Shown here: positions 7,048-15,306 of the stretch, piece after piece
Layout: each line of letters starts with the position of its first letter
How positions within the stretch are numbered: the stretch's first letter is position 1
Assembly (NCBI RefSeq): GCF_006874425.1
Contig: NZ_VIJZ01000002.1
Location: 124,001 to 188,000 of the forward strand
Direction of reading: 5' to 3'
Length of the DNA stretch: 64,000 nucleotides
From: Paenibacillus ottowii
GTDB lineage: Bacteria > Bacillota > Bacilli > Paenibacillales > Paenibacillaceae
Notes under the pieces: generated by a model
Told to the model about the DNA's origin: nothing
Databases searched by the model: none
Seen by the model: only the letters and a program-made list of their open reading frames with translations
Program-made: the position numbers and the translations under genes

Positions 7048-8178
7048 TTAATCTACCGTCCTGTATGGCTGAACCACATGGACACTTTGATGATCTTCGT
7101 TGCTGAGAATGAAAATAGACTTCATTTTGCCTGTGAAAACCAAAGTGACTTTTTCCCCATCCAAAGCTTTTAAAGCATCCATAGCATACTTAGAATTCAA
7201 GGAAATGGTTAGCTCCTGCCCAGTAAACTTAATAGGAACAATACTTTCACTTGCCTTACCCGTTTGCTTTCCTTTTCCACGAATATTTATTTCTTTTTCA
7301 GTTACATCAAGCCTAACCATATTATTTTTCTCTTCTTTTGCCAGGGTGTAAATAAGTTCAACGGACTCCAAAAATTCTTGTTTATTTATCTCAATCCTCG
7401 TACCACTGTCAGGAACAATGACCATCTGGTGTATGTCTGGATACTCACCCTCCAGAACACGAGAGTAAAAAGTGAATCTCTCTGTGCGAGCAAAGGCATA
7501 GACTACCTGATCGTCCCTCCCTTTTGAAAATCCGAATTGAACATCGTCTTTATCTGTAATGATCTTCTGTAGTTCAACCAAACCCCTTGCTTCGATCACG
7601 GCACTCCCAAAGTCACCCGATTCAATAACCTTCTCTGTTTTTGAAAGGCGATGCCGATTGGTTGCTTCCATTCCTATTTTCCCGTTCTTTAGATAGACAT
7701 TTGCTCCAGTTAGTATAGGCATGCCTTTACCATCAATGTCTGCCGCGAAGATAGCCTTTTTGAATAACCCCCTTAGATCTTTCCCTGTAATTTCAATATA
7801 TTCATTGTCATTTATTGAAGGAGGCGGAGGAAATTCCTCGGGGTCCAATCCTGCCATTTCAATTTCTTTATTCCGAGACGTGATAATTACATTCAGACCA
7901 TCTTTAGACTCAATCCGAACATTACCGCTTAATTTCTTGAGCATTTCCAAAAACAGTTTAGGTAGCACTATCTTTCCATTCCGTTCGATTTGAACATGTT
8001 CCTCAAAAATATATGACTGGATTGTTGCTCTATCGTCAGTACCAGTCACAGTTAAGCCCTCGTGATTGGCTTCGATTAAGAAGCAACCAAGTACCGGCAT
8101 GATGCTTTTGGCTGAAATAGCTTTACTTGCGTCCTCTAAAGCTTCAGCTAGTAATGCGCTGTCTACTACTATATTCAT
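7048..8178 (-). CDS. dnaN: DNA polymerase III beta subunit (sliding clamp)
   Basis: The 376-residue product has the length and three-domain layout of a bacterial beta clamp. It starts MNIVVDSALLAEALEDASKA, has the family hallmark IMPVLGCFLIEA, TGTDDRATIQ and MEATNRHRLS in domain 2, and the C-terminal YRTVD typical for the clamp end. The start at 8178 has GGAGGTC seven bases upstream; the longer frame would overlap the zinc-ribbon gene further. A clamp encoded by a phage is unusual: it lets the phage tether a host or phage polymerase independently of the host clamp. It lies in the operon with the helicase loader and replisome organizer. Confidence 0.93.
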   Translation of the reverse strand: MNIVVDSALLAEALEDASKAISAKSIMPVLGCFLIEANHEGLTVTGTDDRATIQSYIFEEHVQIERNGKIVLPKLFLEMLKKLSGNVRIESKDGLNVIITSRNKEIEMAGLDPEEFPPPPSINDNEYIEITGKDLRGLFKKAIFAADIDGKGMPILTGANVYLKNGKIGMEATNRHRLSKTEKVIESGDFGSAVIEARGLVELQKIITDKDDVQFGFSKGRDDQVVYAFARTERFTFYSRVLEGEYPDIHQMVIVPDSGTRIEINKQEFLESVELIYTLAKEEKNNMVRLDVTEKEINIRGKGKQTGKASESIVPIKFTGQELTISLNSKYAMDALKALDGEKVTLVFTGKMKSIFILSNEDHQSVHVVQPYRTVD

Positions 8179-8302
8179 AAGGTTTGACCTCCATTTCGCT
8201 ATCATTTTTGGCATTTGGGTTGCATTCCGGGCATGGTCCCATCATCAACATTGAGCCACGAAACTGGTACGCCACCTTGCTACCTCCGCATGTTCTGCAC
8301 AT
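8144..8302 (-). CDS. Small zinc-ribbon protein (52 aa)
   Basis: The reading frame begins MCRTCGGSKVAYQFRGSM, continues MMGPCPECNPNA and has two CxxC pairs about 18 residues apart, so it is a minimal zinc ribbon. AGGGGGTAAG sits just upstream of the ATG, and the gene begins four bases after the helicase-loader stop. Its last 35 bases overlap the start of dnaN, which supports coupling. Phage replication operons often carry such ribbons. No specific role can be assigned. Confidence 0.7.
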   Translation of the reverse strand: MCRTCGGSKVAYQFRGSMLMMGPCPECNPNAKNDSEMEVKPYEYSSRQRITS

Positions 8303-8306
8303 ATGC

Positions 8307-9263
8307 TTACCCCCTACGTCTATTCCGTCCGCCTACTGGCAGTATTTTTACAAATGGTTCTATTCGCTCAAAGATCCGGGCCGCTTTTTTGTCATTCTGT
8401 TTCTGTTCGCTCGGCTTGCTGTCTTTCACATTCGCCAAGTGTTGTTTCAACTCACTCATGGTTAAATTCGATGTGTAGATCGTCGTTAGGCGTTCCATCC
8501 GCCGCTGAAGTATTGGTCCCAGGACTTCATCCCTTGTCCAAGTCGTTAATGACTCGGCCCCGATATCATCCAATATCAACACAGGAACTGTTCTCAAAGC
8601 ATCAAGTTTACTTTCAACTGTCTCTGTCTTTGAGCCAATTGCATCCTTAACCTCCAGTAGGAAATCAGGAACATAGACCATCAGTACGCTTACGTCACGC
8701 TTAGCCAACTCTTGGGCAATGGCACCAACAATACGACTTTTGCCTACACCCATTTGACCGTAAAAGTACAAACCTTTTGTTGTTTCACCTGGTACAAATT
8801 CATCACAAAAGTTTATTGCCGCTACAATTGCAGATATCCGCTGCGGGTCAGGTTCAATGTCTTCAAAGGTGGCATTCAGGATGTGAGCCGGGATGTAGTG
8901 GCTCTTGATCCTCTGACCTATCCCTTGTTCCCGTTCGTAAGCAGCCAGCAATGGGCATTTTCGAAGTCGAAAGACCAGTTCATCACCTTTGGTCGGGCTA
9001 GGTTCTGCAACGCTTGTATGCCCCTTCTGTTCGTTCTGGCAATCCAGTAAACCCGGGCACTCGCTGCATTTATCGCAATAGGATATATGCTGTGATAGAT
9101 CTCTATATCGTTTGGGTTCTGTCAAATCGTCCGTTCTGTCTGGAAACTCAGCTTTCAGCCGATGAACCTCAGGATGGTTTGCTAGACGTTCCAACACCGC
9201 AGCCTGTCTCTTGGCAAAACCATCGGGTATTAATGCCTTTAGTTCTTTTCCGAAGCTCTCCAT
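8307..9263 (-). CDS. DnaI/DnaC-like helicase loader (AAA+ ATPase)
   Basis: The C-terminal AAA+ module has Walker A in YGQMGVGKSRIV (about residue 170), Walker B LILDDIGAE (about 230) and TIYTSNLTMSEL as sensor 1 region. The N-terminal part has a cysteine cluster (CDKCSECPGLLDC) like the DnaI helicase-binding zinc domain. The 318-residue length fits primosomal DnaI of Firmicutes. The protein would load the host replicative helicase at the phage origin. It follows the replisome organizer by six bases and has a GGAGG ribosome site. The arrangement organizer then loader is standard in phages of Gram-positive hosts. Confidence 0.9.
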   Translation of the reverse strand: MESFGKELKALIPDGFAKRQAAVLERLANHPEVHRLKAEFPDRTDDLTEPKRYRDLSQHISYCDKCSECPGLLDCQNEQKGHTSVAEPSPTKGDELVFRLRKCPLLAAYEREQGIGQRIKSHYIPAHILNATFEDIEPDPQRISAIVAAINFCDEFVPGETTKGLYFYGQMGVGKSRIVGAIAQELAKRDVSVLMVYVPDFLLEVKDAIGSKTETVESKLDALRTVPVLILDDIGAESLTTWTRDEVLGPILQRRMERLTTIYTSNLTMSELKQHLANVKDSKPSEQKQNDKKAARIFERIEPFVKILPVGGRNRRRG

Positions 9264-9269
9264 GTGGCA

Positions 9270-10280
9270 TCAGCCTCCCTGTTTAGCCCTCAATTTTACA
9301 AGCATGTTCTGAATGTCCACTTGGGTATATTCGCTTGTTGGGACTTCTATTTCCGGTTCCACCTCATCCAGTGGTGTTTCATCCTCTTTGCTCTTGCTAT
9401 CAACTTCTCGCAATGCATGCAAGGAGAAAATAATAGTCGCACAATAACTCAGACTCCGTATCCCATCGCGCTTATGCTTAGGTTTAAATTTGTCAAAGGA
9501 TTGATCAATTCCGTCCAAGGCGGTTTGAAGCGGTACACCAGCAGCTAGCAATTCATCAATGCTCGTTTCGTCGGCTGCTGTAATGTATAATCCTTTCCCT
9601 CTGCGCTGTAGGTACTTGTTGGCAACGGCGTTGTGATAATCTAGTTCCGCAGATGATATTTCGTCCTGTCCAGAGTCGGCATCTGTTTCAGGAGTGACAG
9701 GAACGGCATCCCGTCGGGTGAACGGTCCCCCCTCATTTTCGGATTTGATTTCAGTCTCGGGCGTTAAACAACAACTACTTTCTTTTTCTAGTTCTAAATC
9801 TAATTCTTTATCTGTTTCGTTACCGACCGTTACTGTAACGTTACCAGTAGCGTTTCCTGTAACAGGAGGATCATTTTCACCTGAAGCAAGTTGTTTTTGT
9901 TTGTTCCGGTAATTTCGAACCCTCTTTTTTGTTTGTTCCCTGACCTTATCCATTCCATCTACATTTTGATGCTTCTCCCAGTTAGGTAGAAAGAAAGCTC
10001 CTTGCTCAGAAACTTCCAGCATCCCGAATCTTTCAAAGATGGATAGAGCCATTTTTATAACTGGTAGCGGCCTCTTGATCACTGAAATTAACATATCCTC
10101 TGTATATGGAATAGTTTCGGTCAGCATGATGTAACCGCCCATGTTTGATCTGCCAGTCATAGTCATTAGCTTCAGCCATATAACAATGATCGTGTCAGCT
10201 TCGGGCATATCTTCGATGATTTTAATTTTTTCGTCGTCAAACATGCCAGTACTGAGCTTGATCCATTTTATTTCTGCCAT
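9270..10280 (-). CDS. Phage replisome organizer
   Basis: The first 120 residues carry the replisome-organizer N-terminal winged helix: IKWIKLSTGMFDDEKIKIIE, then WLKLMTMTGRSNMGGYIMLT and FFLPNWEKHQN. This is followed by a basic stretch (KKRVRNYRNKQKQ), a variable acidic linker and a C-terminal helical domain. Proteins of this family bind repeats inside their own gene and recruit the helicase loader encoded just downstream. The linker-coding segment carries a cluster of GTTAC repeats (9819-9863), which is the likely binding site. Confidence 0.9.
   Translation of the reverse strand: MAEIKWIKLSTGMFDDEKIKIIEDMPEADTIIVIWLKLMTMTGRSNMGGYIMLTETIPYTEDMLISVIKRPLPVIKMALSIFERFGMLEVSEQGAFFLPNWEKHQNVDGMDKVREQTKKRVRNYRNKQKQLASGENDPPVTGNATGNVTVTVGNETDKELDLELEKESSCCLTPETEIKSENEGGPFTRRDAVPVTPETDADSGQDEISSAELDYHNAVANKYLQRRGKGLYITAADETSIDELLAAGVPLQTALDGIDQSFDKFKPKHKRDGIRSLSYCATIIFSLHALREVDSKSKEDETPLDEVEPEIEVPTSEYTQVDIQNMLVKLRAKQGG
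9760..9865. other. Candidate replication origin inside the replisome organizer gene
   Basis: Five GTTAC/GTAAC half-sites fall in 45 bp (9819-9823, 9829-9833, 9835-9839, 9840-9844, 9859-9863); two of them form the palindrome GTAACGTTAC (9835-9844). An AT-rich stretch (about 9766-9818) lies beside them. Iterons in the linker region of the initiator gene, next to an AT-rich element, are a known origin layout in Gram-positive phages. The codons involved encode a low-complexity N-V-T-V linker, so some repetition could come from protein sequence alone. Confidence 0.45.
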
Positions 10281-10314
10281 GTTTCAACCTCTTCTCAGCT
10301 TTTGAATCATAAAC

Positions 10315-10713
10315 CTACCTGTTTGCGCTGGCGTTGTTTCCAAACTCCGCCAGTAACACCTTAAGGCTGTATTTTAAAGAGTTTATTACCTGGTCATTAC
10401 TTTCTACAGCATTACTCCAGCGGACCTTATCAGCTTCTGCGTCTGCTTCTTGGAGGCGAAGTTCAATTACCGCTAATTCCGCTCGCTGCTCCCTCAGGTT
10501 TTCTGCCGCTATATATGCTTCGGCATAAACGCGTTTCCTCTTGGCATAGATCCGCTTATATTCCCTTATGGCCTCAGCTGCCTTACGCCCCAGGAGAATC
10601 TGGACTTCGGTCAGCAATTCAATCTTACGTGCCAGTGTAGCAGGGTAATCATGGCTGCATTGATCCGCAAGGCTATAAAGCTCTCCGAGCGTATATTGTT
10701 TTTGTAGAGACAA
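10315..10713 (-). CDS. Hypothetical coiled-coil protein (132 aa)
   Basis: The whole protein is helical and charged (EAIREYKRIYAKRKRVYAEA, LREQRAELAVIELRLQEADA), with clear heptads across the middle 80 residues. The start is ambiguous: GTG at 10722 lies within the AGGAG ribosome site, whereas TTG at 10713 has eight bases of spacing and is preferred. It is encoded just upstream of the replisome organizer. The small coiled-coil style fits a DNA-end or replication accessory role, but no family is recognised. Confidence 0.65.
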   Translation of the reverse strand: MSLQKQYTLGELYSLADQCSHDYPATLARKIELLTEVQILLGRKAAEAIREYKRIYAKRKRVYAEAYIAAENLREQRAELAVIELRLQEADAEADKVRWSNAVESNDQVINSLKYSLKVLLAEFGNNASANR

Positions 10714-10730
10714 TGCAGCCACTCCTTTTT

Positions 10731-11891
10731 TTAAACATGTGCTCCTATGTGGAGTAATCGTTCTCTAACCTCAGGCCAAAGATATGCTTGTCCACCTTCT
10801 CCATTTCCATCCTGGCAGAACCATTTTGAGATAGTTGGCTTGCCACCTGTGACATAATCTCGTAATCCTTTAACCCAGGATGATTCTGTACCCGACATAT
10901 CCAGTGAACGAGTGTAGAGAGACATAATCCGTGGTGGATCATACTTTTTCTCACCTAATCTTTGGCCAAAGAAATATGGGTTCCCTTCGGTTTCCATCAA
11001 ACCAAGTCGGCCATTATCTTTTTTAAAAAACTGGAATTTACGAGAGGTCCAGTTGATTTCATATAAGTAATCCAGCACGCTATTCGCTAGCTTAATCCTT
11101 CCGTCTTTCCCAACTTTTTTAGCCGTTGTACTCCATTCCTTTAAATTAGCCTCACTAGGAATGAATCTGGATTTTGGGTTGTGATGACCTGATCTCTTCG
11201 TCAGTTTTCTAAGTCTGTTTTCGGGTTTTGTAGCAAGGTCAAACAATTCGAAACTTGCCAAGTTGGTATAGTAATCTTTATTAACTATGACCCACCACAT
11301 ATTATTGATATTGTGGTAGACGGTCCCACGCATCAACGTTCCTTTTCTGCCTCTGAAATATTTCACTTCGCCGTTATTTATCCGTATCCCATCTTTATCG
11401 AGAGCGTTATAATCAGGAAGGTTTTCTGAACTCCAGTGTCTGCTTGGCGAATTAAGCTTATGAAATACCTTATCGTATGACGTTTTTAGTACTGGTTCAG
11501 AGTCACAAGTAAATCCTTCCTTCAGTAAAAATTGTTCCATATATCTGACTTCAACTAGAAACCGCTTTTGGAGTAGATAAGGCATCTTTTCAAATTTGTT
11601 AAAGTCATATCTACCGCCGTTTGGGTTCTCTACATTGATTTCTTGATAGAACTCAAGTTTTGCACCACAATTATATTTTTCACCAACAAACAGAAGTTCT
11701 CCCTTGTTGCCAGCAAAGTGATCCTTAGAAAGGATAGAATAATCACGGTCAATTCGTGGATCAGATCCAACAACAAAACCTCTTTTTCTCATCATGTCTA
11801 ACATCCGTAAAAAGGTAGGATGAGATATTTCTTTATCTCCTCTTACAGCTATGCTTGTATTCCAGATGCTAAAATCCTTGTCTCCTCTCAC
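10731..11891 (-). CDS. Unknown protein in the replication operon (386 aa)
   Basis: The protein opens MRGDKDFSIWNTSIAVRGDK, which is a GTG start with AGGGGG eight bases upstream. The first 120 residues include PTFLRMLDMMRKRGF, a possible winged-helix-like unit. The middle and C-terminal parts are basic and rich in aromatic residues (MWWVIVNKDYYTNL, YLWPEVRERLL). There are no zinc pairs, Walker motifs or membrane spans. Its place between the zinc-finger protein and the replication genes suggests a DNA-transaction role, which is inference only. Confidence 0.7.
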   Translation of the reverse strand: MRGDKDFSIWNTSIAVRGDKEISHPTFLRMLDMMRKRGFVVGSDPRIDRDYSILSKDHFAGNKGELLFVGEKYNCGAKLEFYQEINVENPNGGRYDFNKFEKMPYLLQKRFLVEVRYMEQFLLKEGFTCDSEPVLKTSYDKVFHKLNSPSRHWSSENLPDYNALDKDGIRINNGEVKYFRGRKGTLMRGTVYHNINNMWWVIVNKDYYTNLASFELFDLATKPENRLRKLTKRSGHHNPKSRFIPSEANLKEWSTTAKKVGKDGRIKLANSVLDYLYEINWTSRKFQFFKKDNGRLGLMETEGNPYFFGQRLGEKKYDPPRIMSLYTRSLDMSGTESSWVKGLRDYVTGGKPTISKWFCQDGNGEGGQAYLWPEVRERLLHIGAHV

Positions 11892-11951
11892 AAGACAGGC
11901 CCCCTGTTTTCATTTTCAAAATCCTGTGTTATACTTCCGTTGAATTGTTTC

Positions 11952-12362
11952 TTAAATGATCGTGTTGGTAGCACGATTGTTTTTCTGGACTTCTCTGTCT
12001 TTTCTTTTGCGGTATAACTTACGGCAATAGTAATTACAGAAAAGTCCTTCTTCTTTTGGATTGGGAAACCTCTGGCCTGCAAAAACCTCTTTTCCACAAT
12101 GCACACATATCCCTATTCCTTTCCCGGATATCTTGTATCCTGATGGCTTAGAATCCTCCAAACCTTCATATTCTTCGTTCTTATCTATAGATTTCTCTAA
12201 CTTACTCAACTGAGCAGTAAGCAAATCTATTTGAACATGAATCTCGTCATTCGGTAATCCGAATTTAACAGCGTCAATACTGTCCTCGTATAACTCACGT
12301 AATTGCGCTCTAAGCACCCTAGATTGTTTATGCTCGTCCAAGTCCAACTCTCTCAGCTCCAT
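11952..12362 (-). CDS. Helical protein with C-terminal zinc finger (136 aa)
   Basis: The first 70 residues form a coiled coil (LRAQLRELYEDSIDAVKFGL, LLTAQLSKLEKSID). The C-terminus has CVHCGKEVFAGQRF and FCNYYCRKLYRKRK, i.e. two C-x2/3-C pairs about 25 residues apart, resembling the treble-clef zinc fingers of small phage proteins. It is basic at the end, which fits nucleic-acid binding. The start overlaps the end of the upstream gene by ten bases. Confidence 0.7.
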   Translation of the reverse strand: MELRELDLDEHKQSRVLRAQLRELYEDSIDAVKFGLPNDEIHVQIDLLTAQLSKLEKSIDKNEEYEGLEDSKPSGYKISGKGIGICVHCGKEVFAGQRFPNPKEEGLFCNYYCRKLYRKRKDREVQKNNRATNTII

Positions 12363-12721
12363 ATCTCCGCTTCAAGTTCGGATATTCTAGTTTTTAATCG
12401 CCTTTCTTGATCCCTCAAAGGCTTCATCTTCTGAATGCAAACGTGATTAGGCCATGGACTATCTGTAATAGCATATTGAGTTTTATAAATGGCCCGAAGC
12501 TTTTGTTCAGTTATTTCTTTTTCCTTTTGAAGAGAAAGCTTTTTCTTATCCTGCTCTGTCAGCTGTAGCATCTCAATATCTACCGAATGTTGACAATTCA
12601 ACCAACGATGCATGAGTAATACAGCGGCTATAAGCGAGTCTGCTGGTTGATCCAATGTAAATTTGAAGCCTTCATCATCTACAATAGGAATAGAGTAAAT
12701 GGTTTGCATTTTGCTACTCAT
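12353..12721 (-). CDS. Hypothetical protein (122 aa)
   Basis: The product begins MSSKMQTIYSIPIVDDEGFK and contains ADSLIAAVLLMHRWLNCQHS, followed by a long charged helix (DKKKLSLQKEKEITEQKLRA). Its ATG overlaps the stop of the 33-aa gene upstream (ATGA), so the two are probably co-translated. The C-terminal half looks like a coiled coil. No family is recognised. Confidence 0.65.
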   Translation of the reverse strand: MSSKMQTIYSIPIVDDEGFKFTLDQPADSLIAAVLLMHRWLNCQHSVDIEMLQLTEQDKKKLSLQKEKEITEQKLRAIYKTQYAITDSPWPNHVCIQKMKPLRDQERRLKTRISELEAEIWS

Positions 12722-12819
12722 TTTGACTTGCTCTTGCGTTGTATATTACGAACGATAATGGCATGCTGTAATTCGTTTTCGAACCAGATACGAGCCAATT
12801 CCGATAGAGTCATAATCAT
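12718..12819 (-). CDS. Small basic protein (33 aa)
   Basis: This short frame encodes MIMTLSELARIWFENELQHA and ends in a basic tail (RNIQRKSKSK). Its stop overlaps the next gene's start (ATGA) and it begins eight bases after the ORF6C gene, so it fits the tight operon. A second in-frame ATG at 12813 could also serve as the start. The operon fit is the main evidence. Confidence 0.5.
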   Translation of the reverse strand: MIMTLSELARIWFENELQHAIIVRNIQRKSKSK

Positions 12820-12826
12820 TCACCCT

Positions 12827-13258
12827 TTAGATATAGTCTTCTGGACGGAACTCTTTAACGAAGTAAATGGAATCATCAAAATCAATGCGCCGGATGTGAC
12901 TGTACTTTGCAACTGAGAACAAAACTTTTAACTTACTCCAAATCATGCGGCGATATTTTCCGACCGTTTCGTTAAATTTTCCATCTGTCTCCTTATAACG
13001 ATCTTTTGTGAGAGTAATGGACCTGATTCTAACTGCCTCCTGTAACTGATAGCATTCAGCATCCGTCAGCGTTACACTGTCTCGAACCTCTTGAACCATC
13101 ATCTGGACTTCCTCAACCTTTCCAGTAACATCCTCCTGCATTTTCTTCATTCCGTCCCACAGGCCGCGAATGGCAATTCCTTGAGACTCTGTAAGTTGGA
13201 GCTGCTTTTCCACCAGCATCATATAATCCGGTTGTTGATTATTGTTTATCAACGTCAT
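12827..13258 (-). CDS. ORF6C-domain protein
   Basis: The C-terminal half shows the ORF6C pattern: LTDAECYQLQEAVRIRSITL, then a predicted basic helix and GKYRRMIWSKLKVLFSVAKY ending with F-RPEDY. The N-terminal half is a coiled coil (EKQLQLTESQGIAIRGLWDG). ORF6C domains occur in phage antirepressor-like or accessory DNA-binding proteins, often as the C-terminal half of a longer protein; here it stands without a BRO/KilA-type N-terminus. It overlaps the start of the following ParB gene region by 20 bases. Confidence 0.8.
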   Translation of the reverse strand: MTLINNNQQPDYMMLVEKQLQLTESQGIAIRGLWDGMKKMQEDVTGKVEEVQMMVQEVRDSVTLTDAECYQLQEAVRIRSITLTKDRYKETDGKFNETVGKYRRMIWSKLKVLFSVAKYSHIRRIDFDDSIYFVKEFRPEDYI

Positions 13259-14378
13259 ATACTTCTACCGCCTTTCTGCCGTTTACGGCTGGTCTAACTT
13301 GATCTATAAAACTTTGCAACATATCAAGGCTTTCCCCCAAGCGCTTTTTCTCACCCATGTTTGCAGCTCCGATCGCACCTAACATGAATGAAGTGATTCC
13401 GACCGTTTCAAGAAATCTTTTGACGTGGTTATTCAATTGCAAGGCATTGATATTGGACTCAGAACGAAGCTTCTTCATTTTTAATTCCGCTTGCTGTTCG
13501 TCAAAGTCATCTGTCTTCTGTAATTTCAAAGCTTCCAACTCTTCTTTCTTCTGTTGGTAGCCAGATTTCAATTGCTCGACTTTTAAACGTTCCAGTTCTA
13601 AATCTTCATTGAGTTTGTTTTTCCAATATTCGTCACGCTGTTTGAGCTGCGCCTCAGCTTCTTTTTCCTTCTGCTTGATGAATACCGTGGTTTCTTCCTC
13701 GTGACGCTCTACGGCGGCATTTACAGCCTCTTCAAGTTGATCCACAGGAATGGCATCTTTGTACTGTCTTTGTAACTCAAGCTTGTCCCGCTCTGCCTGC
13801 TCTGCTCTTTCCTCTGCCTCACGCACAGCAGCTTCGAGCCGAGCTTTGGTTTCTACAAATGCCTTATGAGTGCTGATCAAACCTTCATCAAGCTGTTGAA
13901 TGATTTCAGGAGTAGCATTTTCCGCAATAAACTTCGCTTTGTCATACTGCCTACCGGAACCAAAGCCTGCTTGATCCGCTACAATGTCCCGTACTTGTCC
14001 GGTTGGTTGGTCAGGTAAATTTTCCTTGCCGCCAACCATCCGTTCTCTGGCCTTTAGACGTTCAACTTCCTCCAATCTCCGCGCCCACTCGACTCGCTCG
14101 CTAAACGTGAATTCCTTGCGATGTTCGTTTTCGCTGATCTCAAGCTGTAGTTGATGTTCAAGATCCTTTATTTCCATGACTCTGACCGTTACTTCTTTCC
14201 GACCTAGAAACTGATGTGCTCTTAGTCGCCGCTCTCCAGCAATTAACTGATAATCTGGTGTTACTACAATTGGATTAATGAGTCCGTTTTGTTCTATATC
14301 TCGGGCCAGTTCTTCAATTCCGCCAAAATCCTTGCGGATACGATCACTGACTTTGATTTTGCTGATACCAATTTGCAA
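13239..14378 (-). CDS. ParB/Spo0J-like nuclease-domain protein
   Basis: The N-terminal domain matches ParB: ISKIKVSDRIRKDFGGIEEL, NGLINPIVV, then the CTP-binding LIAGERRLRAHQFLG and a C-box-like ISENEHRKEFTFSERVEWA. About 200 residues of coiled coil (ERAEQAERDKLELQRQYKDA) and a short helical end follow. The TTG start at 14378 has AAAGGAG eight bases upstream; the longer frame would add an unlikely N-terminus. In temperate phages these proteins act as transcription factors or help segregate plasmid-like prophages. No ParA partner and no obvious parS site were seen, so a regulatory or recombination role is as likely as partition. Confidence 0.85.
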   Translation of the reverse strand: MQIGISKIKVSDRIRKDFGGIEELARDIEQNGLINPIVVTPDYQLIAGERRLRAHQFLGRKEVTVRVMEIKDLEHQLQLEISENEHRKEFTFSERVEWARRLEEVERLKARERMVGGKENLPDQPTGQVRDIVADQAGFGSGRQYDKAKFIAENATPEIIQQLDEGLISTHKAFVETKARLEAAVREAEERAEQAERDKLELQRQYKDAIPVDQLEEAVNAAVERHEEETTVFIKQKEKEAEAQLKQRDEYWKNKLNEDLELERLKVEQLKSGYQQKKEELEALKLQKTDDFDEQQAELKMKKLRSESNINALQLNNHVKRFLETVGITSFMLGAIGAANMGEKKRLGESLDMLQSFIDQVRPAVNGRKAVEVYDVDKQ

Positions 14379-14528
14379 GGCTGATTCTCCTTTCTTTCCA
14401 TCCCCTCTGTGATAAAATGTAAGTTGTTGTAGCTTTATCAATTCATCAAAGAAAAGAGATGCTACTTGTAAAGATATTCTCGCTATTTTTTAATAGAGTA
14501 GAATGCTTACATTCTTTAAATCATGCAG

Positions 14529-14564
14529 TCAGTTATCCAGTTGTTCTATATTGGGTGTAGTCAT
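14529..14564 (-). CDS. Possible 11-residue leader peptide
   Basis: AAAGGAG followed after about ten bases by ATG starts MTTPNIEQLDN and stops. It lies 19 bp after the DUF771 gene and 150 bp before the parB start, in an otherwise empty 206-bp gap that also has a small hairpin (GAATG/CATTC near 14500). It may be a translated leader or a chance frame; only the ribosome site argues for it. Confidence 0.25.
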   Translation of the reverse strand: MTTPNIEQLDN

Positions 14565-14584
14565 TTAGTTTTGTTCTCCTTTCT

Positions 14585-14851
14585 TTAATAAGATTGTTCC
14601 AATAACCAATTTTCCAAGAACTCACGCGTTTCTCTCGCAGGAAAATACCATTTGCTCCCTACTTTCCGTTTCGGAAATTCTGGATGATAGAAAAATTGTT
14701 CTTGTATAAAGTTCCAACTCATACATGTACGACGCTTTAATTCAGCCGCATCCCAAAATACGTACTCCACATCAGCTTCTTTTAAAACCTCCGCTATCTT
14801 CGATTTGACCAGTTGAAAGGCTTCTTTTTCGTCAACGCTGACTGACAACAT
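14585..14851 (-). CDS. DUF771 family protein
   Basis: The 88-residue protein contains AELKRRTCMSWNFIQEQFFY followed by HPEFPKRKVGSKWYFPARET, the recognisable core of DUF771. It looks like a MerR/excisionase-type winged helix in which the KVG-KW-FP turn is the wing. DUF771 proteins sit just after the Cro-like regulator in many Firmicutes phages and are thought to be DNA-binding regulators or excisionases. The ribosome site AAGGAGG is seven bases before the ATG. Confidence 0.85.
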   Translation of the reverse strand: MLSVSVDEKEAFQLVKSKIAEVLKEADVEYVFWDAAELKRRTCMSWNFIQEQFFYHPEFPKRKVGSKWYFPARETREFLENWLLEQSY

Positions 14852-14863
14852 GTTTATCCCTCC

Positions 14864-15076
14864 TTAATTGTTGTTTTCTTTTAATTTCTTAGGAACCAGC
14901 TTGATCTCTAACCCCAAAGCATCGCAGGCTTTTCTAAGCGTGGTTTCGTTCCACCGACGACTTCCATTTAGCAAATTGTGCATGTACTGCGGGGAACACC
15001 CAACTAAATGAGCTAAATCAGAAGGATTTAATCCTTTTTCATTTATAAGTGGCCTCATTTGTTCAGAAACCTTCAT
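14864..15076 (-). CDS. Cro-like XRE-family regulator (70 aa)
   Basis: The single helix-turn-helix domain reads NPSDLAHLVGCSPQYMHNLL and then TLRKACDALGLEI. It is transcribed away from the CI-like repressor at 15307 and is the first gene of the early operon. The shared intergenic region carries six copies of CTATTTG. This is the classic layout of a lysis-lysogeny switch, with this protein in the Cro position. Confidence 0.85.
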   Translation of the reverse strand: MKVSEQMRPLINEKGLNPSDLAHLVGCSPQYMHNLLNGSRRWNETTLRKACDALGLEIKLVPKKLKENNN

Positions 15077-15100
15077 TTCATCACCTCCGTTGAACTAATA

Positions 15101-15258
15101 TTAATCTATTTGATTAATTAAATCAAACGTAAAATTAATCAAATAGGTTCAAATAGAAGCATTTTAGATTATTATCCATATAGTTTAATATATATGCTCA
15201 ATTTTTCGCCTATTTGCTTCTTTTTAATCTATTTGCTGTTTGTATTTTAATCTATTTG
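15101..15258. promoter_or_regulatory. Operator cluster of the lysogeny switch
   Basis: CTATTTG occurs at 15106-15112, 15210-15216, 15229-15235 and 15252-15258, and its inverse CAAATAG at 15140-15146 and 15150-15156. Three of them lie in the longer box TTAATCTATTTG (15101, 15224, 15247), and the last two boxes are 23 bp apart. All lie between the divergent cro-like and cI-like genes. These are the likely binding sites of both repressors and should cover both early promoters. Confidence 0.75.
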
Positions 15259-15306
15259 TTGATATCATTAATTCATCAATTAGTTTAAAAGGAGCGGTCA
15301 CAGGAC

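Noticed and set aside
11888..12106. 72-codon frame overlapping the zinc-finger gene 3' end and reaching the next gene
   Set aside because: Most of it lies in another frame of a gene with clear zinc pairs; no ribosome site. Considered a shadow.
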